Of a stretch of DNA of 64,000 nt, positions 51,252 through 62,795 are shown in pieces. The stretch comes from Proteromonas lacertae. Lineage: Eukaryota > Sar > Bigyra > Opalinata > Proteromonadidae. The stretch spans positions 186,001 through 250,000 of the forward strand of contig NGBS01000002.1 of assembly GCA_002245135.1 (NCBI GenBank), read 5' to 3'. A program made the position numbers and the translations under genes. Position 1 is the first letter of the stretch. Each line of letters opens with the position of its first letter. Under the pieces are notes generated by a model. That model was not told the origin of the DNA, ran no database searches, and saw only the letters and a list, made by a program, of their open reading frames with translations.

Positions 51252-54200
51252 CTATATATAAATAGTTTTTCTCTTGTTCATATTCACCACTGTTGGAGCT
51301 TTTCTTAATTTCTTTCTATTACTGTTATTATTCTTGATATTAATATTATTATTGTTTTCATCAGCATATGGAATATAGTATTTTATATCATATCTATTCT
51401 TTTTCCTTGAACTTAACCTATTTGCCTTTCCACATAAATATACAATAAATATAATCGAAACTACTGTTAATATGGAGAAAAAAGTAAACAAAAATGTTGA
51501 TAATTGTTTGTAAATGGAATCATAAAAGGATGGATTAAATTCAATTGTGTTTGTGAGGATATAATCATCAGTAGAACCTATATATTTATATGGAAATGAA
51601 ATATCATATAATATTGATAAAATTATCTCTTTAATAACATAATAATCTTTTTCTTTACATGTAAATTGAAATGACACTTTAGTTAAAATACTATTGTTAT
51701 TCTGTTCAGTTCCTATAAATGATGTTTCATTCAATAAATAATGACTGATGTCCAATAAATCAAAGAAATTAATTCTTCCTTTATATTTATCAGAAAAGAA
51801 ATATGAATCAATTGATGTTACAAATGAAACTACTACTACAGTTTCAAATGCATAATATGGCTCATGTTTGACTAAAAAACACTTTTCAGTAAAAGATGTT
51901 TCATCCCATTCTGGTATTCCTGTATAATTCACTTCATTTATTATACACATTTCAGATTTATAACCAAAATATCCATTCTCACATTGACGATAGGCTATTT
52001 CATCAACTAAAGTGGAATAAAAATATTCATTCTCATAACAAGAATGTGCTAATATTTCCAAGCAAACTTCTGTATCAATACACAGTACTTCATTACATCC
52101 TATTACTGTATAACAATTCAAATCCATTATTTCAGCTACTCTTCCATCTATTATACCATTATTTAAATTAAATGTTAAATTATGTGGAAGTGTCTTTGAA
52201 ATTGTCCAGTTTTTGATTGTGTTGTAATAAAGTGGGAAATTTCTTGGAGCATCAATTCCATATTCATAGATATAATACTCATAATTATATCTCAACGTAA
52301 ACGGTGGGTTTTTTATATTTATTGTCTTTTCTATATGTGGATTATAAAGATTTGGATCTATTTGAAATTCTGTTACATTTAATATATTTTTGAAAGATAA
52401 TTTTACATTAAAAGGATAATAAATATCATCATCTCCAACTACTATATACGGAAGTTCTTTTATATCAAATATAAACGTAGAATTTCCATCATCTATACAA
52501 TAATCAATTGAATTTGAACTATCATATATCATCTCATAGAAATACTGTTTATATTCATTTGAACTGTCCAATATTGTTGTACTTAATATGATATCATTAT
52601 AAAGATTAGATATTTCAATATTTAATGTTATTCCATGTCTGCATTCATCAATAACAAATGATACATTCTCTTTAATTTCACCCATTAAATTACTAGCTGT
52701 TACTGTGAAATTATTATAATCAAGTTGATATTTGGGAATTCCTAATAATTCACATTTGTTACCAAAATACATTCCAATTGGTAAAGATGGTGTTATATTA
52801 CAATGTTGAATAAAACCATAATTATAATCAATTTTATCTACTGATACATTACTATATGTTTCAAATATAAAGAATGAGGGTTTATTTGAATCTGTTCTAT
52901 TTAGATATAGTAATAAATAAGGTTCTGAAATCGTATGTAATTGTAAATGTAAATTAAAAGTGATATTATTATTATTATTATCACTATGTGAAATAGTAAA
53001 TTCAATGAAATGGTTATTTATAAGTTCTGTAACATTTTGATTAATTGGTATAACTTTTCCATATATAATTCCACAATCAGAATTAAAATTCAATCCTATT
53101 GGCAATTCTTGATCTATAGAATAATTACCATTATAACGCCTATTTGGCTTTAACACAATACTCTGATTGTATAACAAAGTTAAATACTCATATTCATATA
53201 GTAACAAATCTTTGTAATTGGCTTTTATAAAATAACTATCACAATCAATATATCCATTAAAAATACATTTTATTTTTTCCAATTGATTAATATGAGATAA
53301 AGTTATTACTATTTTAACATAATAATACTTTACTGAATTATCTAAATGTATTGAAAAATCTGTTGTTGAATGATTGGCTACATATGAATGTGATGGATTA
53401 ATATAAAATGAAAATGATTCAAATTCTCCATATAACCTTAATGAATATATAAAATATTCATTTATTAATAATGTATAATACTCTATCACTATTGGTGTAT
53501 CTATATATATCGGATTATCTATACTTAATACATTAGTACTATTCTTTATCAACTCTTTATTAAAGCTCTTTACAATTATATTATCATCATTAAAATCATA
53601 ATAACACCAATATAATGAATGATCTTTCTTATAAATTATCTTTGTACTGCTTAAGTGGGATTGTTTCTTTTAATTGATATATGATTGTTATATTAGTTGT
53701 TGATATAATATTATTATTGTCTAATCCACACACTTCAATCACATAATTCATTTTTTCATTCTCAACATTGTTGAATATCAATACACCTTCAATTACACCA
53801 TTATCTTTATTAAAACTCAAACCGTTTGGTAATTCTGGAAATATCTTAAAACACTTTATATATCCTAATCCTAGGATTATTGGTTGAATATTAATATATG
53901 TATTGTTCAGCAACATAACATGGTTATTATTTGGATATTTAATCATAATAGATAATAAATTAGTGGAAATAAATGTATCGTTTAATAATTGATAATTGCT
54001 ATCATCATTATTTTCATCATCTTCTTCTATTCTGTAATATAACTTTAACAATTCATGGTCATTTGTATTTCCAACATAATCAATATGAATGTAAACATTT
54101 CCTTTTGGTAAAAGTATTGATTTTTCCATACTATTATAAGTACATCCTTCATATTCCATAAATGCACAATCCAATGTGTTGATATACATCCTTGCTGAGT

Positions 54201-55055
54201 TAATTGACACTAATTTGAATGTTATTAGAGCTGTTTCTTCCAATATCATGTTCATATCATATGTTGATATATATGATATATCATTAATAACACCTTTATC
54301 TTCTGGTACAATGTTTATTTCACTAATTATGTCTTTATTATAAATTGGATGTGATAAAAGTGAACACTTTGGAAAGGAACATCTATTATCAGTACTAAAT
54401 GACTCATTAATGTAATTGACTAATATACCGTTTGGAAAACTAGACATTAAAGATTTATCTTCAATTATTATAGTAAAACTACTGCTATAATCTATTTTTT
54501 CGTTTGAGCAAAATACATTCACATCAATTAATGCTGATTCTGTAAAATATCCTGTAATTACTCCTGTATAACTGTCAATCTTTAGGTTATTATCATAAAC
54601 ATTTGCGATCTGGTAATTAGAACAGTCTGAATCTGTAATAGGTGATAAGAAAAATGTGATATGTGTAGTTGTATACACATTCTTAGTTGAAGTGTAAGTA
54701 AATAAAGTTGTATTCTTAAAAACTATTCAAGTGGAAAAATAAAAAATATACCTTGAATGATAATATTCTCTTTTAGGATATTTTTCTTCGTGAAACCAAA
54801 CACCGTTACATTTGCTAAACAAGCCTGTTGAGGTCGTCCAAAAATATATCCAGTTTTGGGATTTAGGTAAATTCCAATCGGTAGTCCAACAGCATCATAC
54901 TTAATTATCTCTTTACCCAAAGATGGGACATAACCACTTATTTCATCGTTTATAATATATGTATATGTAAAGGACTCGTTGTATATTTGTTGATATTCTT
55001 TTGGTTGAGATATTCGAATAAATAGAAGATAAAACAACAAAAATACTACGGTCAT
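51252..55055 (-). CDS. Divergent He_PIG-domain type I membrane protein
   Basis: Three or more exons. ATG 55055 encodes a signal peptide (MTVVFLLFYLLFIRIS). He_PIG-like repeats follow, with pattern LP.G..(F/L)N...G.I.G: GIYLNPKTGYIFGRP, GLSFNKDNGVIEGVL, GLNFNSDCGIIYGKV and LTFNLNNGIIDGRV. A PA14-like stretch lies around ARMYINTLDCAFMEY. Near the C-terminus a cysteine module (RQCENGYFGYKSEMC) corresponds to the one in the 12913-18131 protein. Then comes one transmembrane helix (FLFTFFSILTVVSIIFIVYL) and a short Lys/Asn-rich tail. The two proteins share architecture but are very diverged; this one is Asn/Tyr/Ile-rich. The junction near 53553-53640 is unclear: either an ~82-nt intron or a one-base frame change. 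A surface adhesion or sugar-binding role is inferred. Confidence 0.7.
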
Positions 55056-55112
55056 TTAGTTGTGTAAATTACATAAAAAAGGTAAAAGATATAAAAAAGA
55101 AAAATACAACTC

Positions 55113-56026
55113 TTATTCATTCTTCTTATCTATACTACTCATTGATTCCATTTCTAACCTTCCTAATTCGAAGCATATTTCTAAACTTTTCTATTGAAAA
55201 AAAAAATAGAAAAAAAGAGTATACTTTATCTATAACCACTCTCATTACTTCACCATTTTGAGCAAAATCAGGTAGTCTTCTTATTTCTTTACCATTTTTA
55301 AACAATATAAATGTTGGTAATTGCCAAGACGATCCAGATATGTCGATCTTATATTTATCAGCAAGATTTGTATATCTAGTTAAATCAATTTTGCCAAATT
55401 TTAATGTTTCAGTTGTGTACCTGTTTGAAATGTCAGCATAATCTGCAGCTAGGTATTGTGAAGCAGGAGACCATGAACAGTCAAATTCTATTAACCATGT
55501 ATAATTTCTATTTCTGATTACTTCCTTTTCAAATTCAACAAAATCTAAACTGATAATTTTTGAAGGACCATGATAGATTGGGGTTGGAATTAATAGATAT
55601 ATAACTATAAATTACAATTTGATACACATATATACATAAATAAATTATAAGATACCACACACAGAGACGTTTATCAAGGAAAAATAATAAAGCCATAACT
55701 AAAACTTTCAAATATAGAAAAACTAAATCTACAAATTTCTATTTATTAATATAGAACATATTAAATATACAGCAATTGAAGCCATTTTTCTATATCTGAT
55801 TGCGAGTGTTATAACTGCCAAAATCAAGTACTCTCCTTCTTTATTCAATCCACGGATAGATGTTTCTTCCCTCAAATATGCAGATTTATATATATACTTC
55901 TCTCTCCAAAAGAAATATGACAGAATAATCTAGTTTTGGTTAAAATATGGGTTAATTATATACTATTGAATTAATAATGTAATAAGGATGGAAATAAAAC
56001 TCCAATCTAGCCTTAGAAATGCTCAT
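55113..56026 (-). CDS. TMX2: TMX2-like thioredoxin-related transmembrane protein
   Basis: Five or so exons from ATG 56026 (MSISKARLEFYFHPYYIINS) to the stop at 55113-55115. Introns lie near 55929-55961, 55752-55783, 55601-55631 and 55196-55229. It matches the animal TMX2 layout: two N-terminal hydrophobic stretches, the block LNKEGEYLILAVITLAIRYR (human WREVEILMFLSAIVMMKNR), IPTPIYHGPSKI before the thioredoxin fold, WLIEFDCSWSPASQYLAADY, TETLKFGKIDLTRY, and LPTFILFKNGKEIRRLPDF. Animal TMX2 is an ER/MAM protein. The position of the thioredoxin active site (WSPDC in human) reads WSPAS, so no resolving Cys remains at that spot. It shares a 60-bp divergent promoter with the coiled-coil gene at 56087. 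Confidence 0.85.
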
Positions 56027-56037
56027 TATATTTTCAC

Positions 56038-56051
56038 TAGGCTCGAATTAT
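56038..56051. promoter_or_regulatory. GGCTTGA-like motif in the TMX2 / coiled-coil divergent promoter
   Basis: TAGGCTCGAATTAT lies in the 60-bp gap between two divergent ATGs (56026 and 56087). It is a variant of TTGGCTTGAATAAT. Confidence 0.4.
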
Positions 56052-56086
56052 GATTTGATTTAAAAACTGTTTTATTTTTAAAATAA

Positions 56087-59000
56087 ATGTCCAGAAATCA
56101 AGAGCTGATAGACGAAGCTTTAGGAAGAACTACTGCTGTGAAAATAAATGAGAATAAGATAAAATTTCAAGAACTTATGACAGTATCTCTTTAATTTTGC
56201 TATATTAATATTTAATAGAAGTGCAGAACAGAAAGGAATGAATTATGCAATTATCCAATAGATACTAAACCAAATATTGAAGAAGACAATTTTAGAGAGA
56301 TTACAACTCTGGAGAGTGAAGAGGATGATGTAGAAAATGATTTAAATGCAGCTGATACATTACCACATATGCCAATAGTACAAGTATAATTTATTTGTAC
56401 ATTTGTGAATTTTTATAGATTTACACAGATTCTCTACAAGATTACTTACATAAACTAGAAACTCCATCCATTAACATCAATGAAAACTTGGAATCTCTAT
56501 ACAAAACATGTCAAAGTTACACAGAAATGACCAGAAACTTAATCATTCATCACATACAAAGATATGTTCAGTATTGTCAGGGAAGTGAATCAATTGAAAG
56601 ACTATACAATGATTTTCAGAGGCAACAAGAAAAATTGTCGTTTATATACAGTGATGAACAAGAAATGTTAAGAAGATTCAAAGAAGCAAATGATTCAACG
56701 AAATCAGATGTGTTAAAAGACAGTGATTTATATAAACTAAATTCATTTTTATACCAAACATTAGCTTCATTAGACAAATTCAATTCATATTTAACTGTTG
56801 TTCAATTATCACCATTATTGTATAGTTTATGATTTATATTAATGTTATATAGAAACTGTTTTGAACTGTTACATCAGACATATTCATACTTTAAAAAGAA
56901 TGAAGGTGATTATGCATTTTCAAATAGGACTATGCCTGTTAATTTTACAAAAGTATATTATTAATAGTATTATAATTAATAGATTGAAGATTTAGAAAAA
57001 TCTCTGAGTTTACACACAACATATTTTGGAATTGCAACTAATAATGCTTTATCATCTGATGATCTTGAAAATTTAATAACAAAAACACACAAGAAAGTAT
57101 ACGAAGATCAAACTAAACGTGGAACATTCTTAAATTACAATTTTCAAGATGCAAACTCTGCAAGTGGTACTTATTTCTATACTAAACCATGTAATTGGGT
57201 TGATTATATACCATTCCCAGCTGTTTTATCAAAATTACAAATTAAGCAAGATGAATTCTTTTCAAATACACTCAAGAAGCAATATGATGAATTTCTAAAA
57301 GGAGAAATATTATTTGTATCAGATACAGATTATACTAACACATATACAAGAATAAAGACATCCATTAATAATTATAAAGACAGATTATGTCCTGTAGATC
57401 CTCCAGGTCCAACTAATGGTACAACAATGTCAACATTAAGACAATTACGTAACGTATTATCACCTGAATTGAATTTAGATGGAAGTACATTCAAAAGTCC
57501 AAGAGGTTTTGATGGAGATTCAAATGATTTGAATAGTAAAATGAAAGAGATTTATAAAGCAGAATCTTTACCTTTACCATTATTAATGAGTAATTATTTG
57601 TTAGTGAATATTAGAATCAGAGAAGCTAGATTACAATTGTTATATTTATTGAATTATATAAGAGGAATGGAGAGAAATATTGTTAATGATTATTATGTTT
57701 ATAAAAATGTAAAGTTTGATTTTGATACAAAAGAGAATTTACCAACAAAAGATATTGATTGGTCCATTCCATTAGACAAATCTCATGAAACACCAATAGA
57801 TATTTCAAATCTCTCAAACCATTCGTTATTATACATTAATGGACATACATTACCTAGATATTTAGATACATTAAACAGTGATGATAATGAATTTACAGTG
57901 AAAGATGAATATGGCATAAAAATAATGTATGAAGAAAGTATTAAAGACTTAGAATCAATAGAAAATGAGATATTAAAGATTGGCAGTTATTATATATTAC
58001 AAACTAATAAGAAAAGAACTGAAGAATTAGATAAAGTAGAAGTAGAAGGAAGAGATTTTGTATCAACCGATAGACAGACAATGTTAATGAATTTATATGA
58101 ATGTGAAGTGTTATATTACCAATCTAAATGTAAATTATTGAATCAATATTACTTTGGATTTCTACACAGTTGTTTAGATGAAGATAGATTGGAATTAACT
58201 CATGTAATATTTAATATAATGAAAGAAAGACCATTGTTCGATTTAGATGAAAATTATTTCAGTGATTCATATTCTAAAGAAATTATCGCTTATGAAACTC
58301 ATACGAAAGTAATAAAAGAGATAATCAGTGATATTACCTACAGTAGCAGAAGTGTTAATAATTCAATGAATAAACAATATAAAAAGGACATAGAAGAGAA
58401 TAATATAAATAATAATTATAATAGATTCGTTACACTTGGAACTCCATCATTGATTGTAGAAAGTAATAACAGTAATAATGACTCTCCAATGATAAATCCA
58501 GTAACAGATACTCCATTAATCAATCCTTTTGAAATACATAACAATTTAAGTCAAATCTATAGGTTTTATAAACTATATCTTCATATATTTGAATATATGT
58601 GTAGATATCATTCAATTAGTGATAATTCTCATGTTTGTACAATGAAAATAGCTTTATTAAGACAGTGTGCGAAGGATTGGAAGAATATGGGAACTTTTCT
58701 TATTCATCATTATGTATATATATCATTATTAAATTATAATTTAAATAGTTAGGAGATGCTTTTAATCTTCACAATTACACTACAAAGTTAAATGATGCTG
58801 TAAACTTTTTTAAAATCAACCAAACATCAGAAAATCAAAATATTACAACATTGTCATTGTTTCATAATAGTTATGTTTTATTAAAGCTAAGAAATCCAAT
58901 TATTACTGAGATATTAAGAACTTATTATTATAGAATAGTTTATACTCGTCAAGTTCAATTATATGGTACTGAACAGACTGAATTGATGATAATGGATCAT

Positions 59001-62000
59001 TCTACACCTAATGATCGACCAGATGATATATTTAACTTTAATATCAATATAAACTCATTTGAGCCAAGTTGGTCTTTATTTAGTTTGAATAAACCTGAAG
59101 AATTGAGTAAGTTGATAATGAACGAGAATGTTGAACATATGAGATGGATATATAATGTATATATATATATTTATAATATTATTTATAATATGGTTAGACT
59201 CAATATTATAACAATGTAATGTTTTCCACAATAATAGCACATAACCAAATTCCACTAAATCGTTTATTACGTTATCAGACAATGAAAGAGTTAAAATCAG
59301 AAGGTTTTATATACAATGATACACAAAATACATATAAAGATGATGAAGAAAGATTAGGTCATGAAAGAAGAGCATTAGCTTTAGCAATTCACAGAGCCAG
59401 AAACTTCTTTGTTTCATTTAAGGAATGGAGTTTAGCTTGTATTCAAGAATCTCAAAGTTTATTTAAAAATGAAATAACTGAAAGAAATTCAAATTCAAGT
59501 GCTGTTGCAACAAATAAAGAAATAGATCAAATCAGAATTAAATCATTAGTCTTCTATTGCGAAATGATTAATAGAATCACACAACCAGAAATAATGAAAC
59601 TACAAACAATCGAAGTCATAAACGAACTTCGTGTAATATCCAAGAAATTTACAAAGAAACAAAACCCATTTGCTGTTGGTTATATGCCTTCTGTTATTCC
59701 TTCAGATTTAGATAATGATGAAGATGATGCTGATGATATGACAGATAGTAAATTCATACTACCAAATGGCTATATTTGTAGTACAAATTATTTACCTCAT
59801 GAAGAACAAATATTAGCAATGTATACATCCAATATTAATCCACCAGAATCAGTCAATTTACATTTATCGATGTTATTATCATATTATACGGCTTTATTTG
59901 ATATTGTGAAAATGTTTAAGTTTCACATTTCATTCCAACCAAGAGTTATTGATGAAGATACAACAGTTGAAACAACCATTGTAAAGAAGTCAACACTTTC
60001 ACAGTTAAGTTCAAAAATTAAGAATTTGAATATAGAACTTCAAGGCTTACATGAAGCAGAAGTTAATCCTGAATTATTACCAAGTTTCTTGTGGAAGAAG
60101 AGAAGAATGATGTTTTATCAAACATTATCAATATTCCAATACTTCAAATATCAATTAATTATCAACAAAAGAGATGCGAAATTGAAAGAATTCTTATATA
60201 TGGAACAATATCTTTTCCATTCTCCATTACCATTGTCATTAAATGATTCAAGTAGGAAAATAGGTGAATGGTTATCATGGAAAAACACATTAGTTGCTGA
60301 TGAACCAATTAAATCATCTGATTATTGGAGTTCATTGTATTGTCAAAATTCTCCAAGTGAATATCCATTATATATGTATAATAATAATGTTAGAAATACA
60401 AGGAATAATTTATTGTCATTTTATATGTTATATTTAAAGTCATTGGATAAGAATGATCAGATTGTGTTTAACAATTCTGTTTTGACAATTTCTAATTATT
60501 TAGATGAAAATCTGATTAGTAATAATATCCATGAAGGTAATTCGCCATTACAATGTATTGATTTAAATACAAAATACTTGATGTATATATTGAAAATATT
60601 TAATTATTTCACATTATACTATAAAGATAAATCAATTGCTAATCTCTCACTTCATAAAGATATTACTTATTTGTTGTTAGAGAAGTATGTAAAGAGAGTT
60701 AAAATAGAATATGCAAAAGAGAATAATATTCCATTAGATGATGATGTAGAAGATGATTTATTCTTTGATTATAAAGATATATTGAATTATATAATACCCA
60801 AACCTGCTCAAGCCGAAATAGCTGAAAAGGTGATAAAAGATATCTTAATCACACAATTATACAATAATTTATTAAACAAAGGAAATGATTTATTAACATA
60901 TTACCATACTATGTTGTTAGATTTAAAAGCAAAATCAAAGAAAGGACCAATTCCAGTGACAAATCCAGTAATTGATTATATTTACAAGTTTTATAATGAT
61001 ATATTACATCAAGGATCAATAAGAGAAACAGATGGTACTGAAATATTATCAATTTCAAAAGCATCTTTACAACAGAATATATCAACTTTAACTCAATTTA
61101 TTAACGAACAATACTATAAACAATTGGAAATAGATAAAAAACATCTGCATTCAACCATTGAAGATTTTCATACTCAATTATTAGAGAAAGAGAAAGAGAT
61201 TGAAAAGAAGATTGTTACAATAAAAGGATTAGAACAAACTGTAGTTAGAAATATAGAAACACAAGTAAATGATCGATGCTATTCTTTATTATATGAATTA
61301 GATGGATTAAAAAGAAAATTGAAGTTTTATGAGAAGAAAATGAAGTATGAATGTGATAAAGCAAGAGAAGAAACAAAAAAAGAGTTTATTGATAAAATAA
61401 GAGATTTAGAAATGGAATTAAAAGCTGTAAATAGTGAATTTGAAATGTATAAAGAGAATGTAGATCAAACAGTAAAGAATAAAGTTTCAGAATTGAAACA
61501 AAGTGCATTAGTAAAAGCAGTAGAAGAATCAGGAGCTTCATTACTAATGAAAAATGATTTGATGAGACAGCAGAATGAATTAGAAAAAATCAACGAATTA
61601 GAAAAAGAAAACAGTGAACTTCGTAAAGAAATAATGAGATTAAAGTTGATGTATGATAATAAAGAAGTAGCTGCAAGAGCTGTATATGATAGAGAGTTGA
61701 GTAAATTAAATGCAAAAGTGTTAGAACTTGAGAGTTTATTAACAGAATATGGAGCAAGAGATAAGCGTGAACAATCATTAGAAGATAGATTGATTGATTT
61801 ACAAGATAGATTATCCTATAAAGAAAGAGAAGTTGTAAGTTTGAAGAAACAATTAGCATCTATTACAAGTGTAAAACAACAATTAGAAGCACACAGAGAA
61901 GATGAATTGAGAATTATTACTGAATTAAGATCAAAACTTCGAAAATATCAAGGTTGGGATAAGATGGATGTTGGTAAATTGGTTTTAGATTTAGAAAAAC

Positions 62001-62662
62001 AGCAACAACAATTGAATCAATTGAATAATGTAGAAAGAAAGGAATTATTAAGAAGACAGATGATTGAACAAGCTGCAAATAGGAAAATCAATCATATGAA
62101 GAGTAAACTAAACACAGCTGAAAATATCAAACAACAAGCCTTACAAACCATTATAACATTTAGGAAAGTACAAGAAGTAGCTCCATCTACAGATCCAATC
62201 ATTTGGGCGCAGAATTATGCAGAATTATTGAATGCCTATGAAGATACAATTCATGAGAATATAAAACTGAGAGGAATGTTATCAGATATTGGTATTGATA
62301 CAACTACAGTTAGTTCTGCAGCTCATCCATTTAAAACACCAGAGGAAATAGGTAATAGTATAGCCAGATCACCTAATGCCAATTCTAGTAGTAATGGAAC
62401 TAATTATTTACCAAGTGTGTCTCCTTTATATCCTATGCCTCCTAGTAAACATAAACCATCGACACTTGATGCAAATATTATCCAACAGAGGAATGCTCTG
62501 AGAAGTGTTCCAAAATCTGCATTAGAGAATAGAAAAACTGAAAATGTGACTAATTTTGGTAGTAAAAGTGGTGATGGATCATTTTATGTAAGGAAACCAG
62601 TAGAATCTCCAAGAATGCCTATATTAGGCACTCCAATTGGTAGAGCAAAGTCTAATAAATAA
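56087..62662 (+). CDS. Large coiled-coil protein, possibly CCDC162-like
   Basis: About seven exons, roughly 2000 residues. ATG 56087 opens MSRNQELIDEALGRTTAVKI; introns lie near 56186-56219, 56384-56419, 56815-56851, 56953-56983, 58713-58750 and 59157-59195. The N-terminal two thirds are helical without coiled coil, with segments such as LLMSNYLLVNIRIREARLQL and IMYEESIKDLESIENEILKI. These remind me of the CCDC162/DUF4549 family, but I could not verify this. Residues from about 61130 to 62200 form a long coiled coil (EKEKEIEKKIVTIKGLEQTV, LEKINELEKENSELRKEIMR). The C-terminus is a Ser/Pro-rich tail with PSKHKPS and PMLG-type motifs. There is no signal peptide or membrane helix. A cilium or cytoskeleton role is plausible only by analogy. 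Confidence 0.7.
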
Positions 62663-62795
62663 TTTACTATTATATTCATATATTTATTTGTGTATATGAG
62701 TATTTAAATAACAAATCAACAAATTAAATAATATTTACCTTTTTGATTTTTTAATTATATTCTTATATAATAATATTCATATGTATATATTAACT

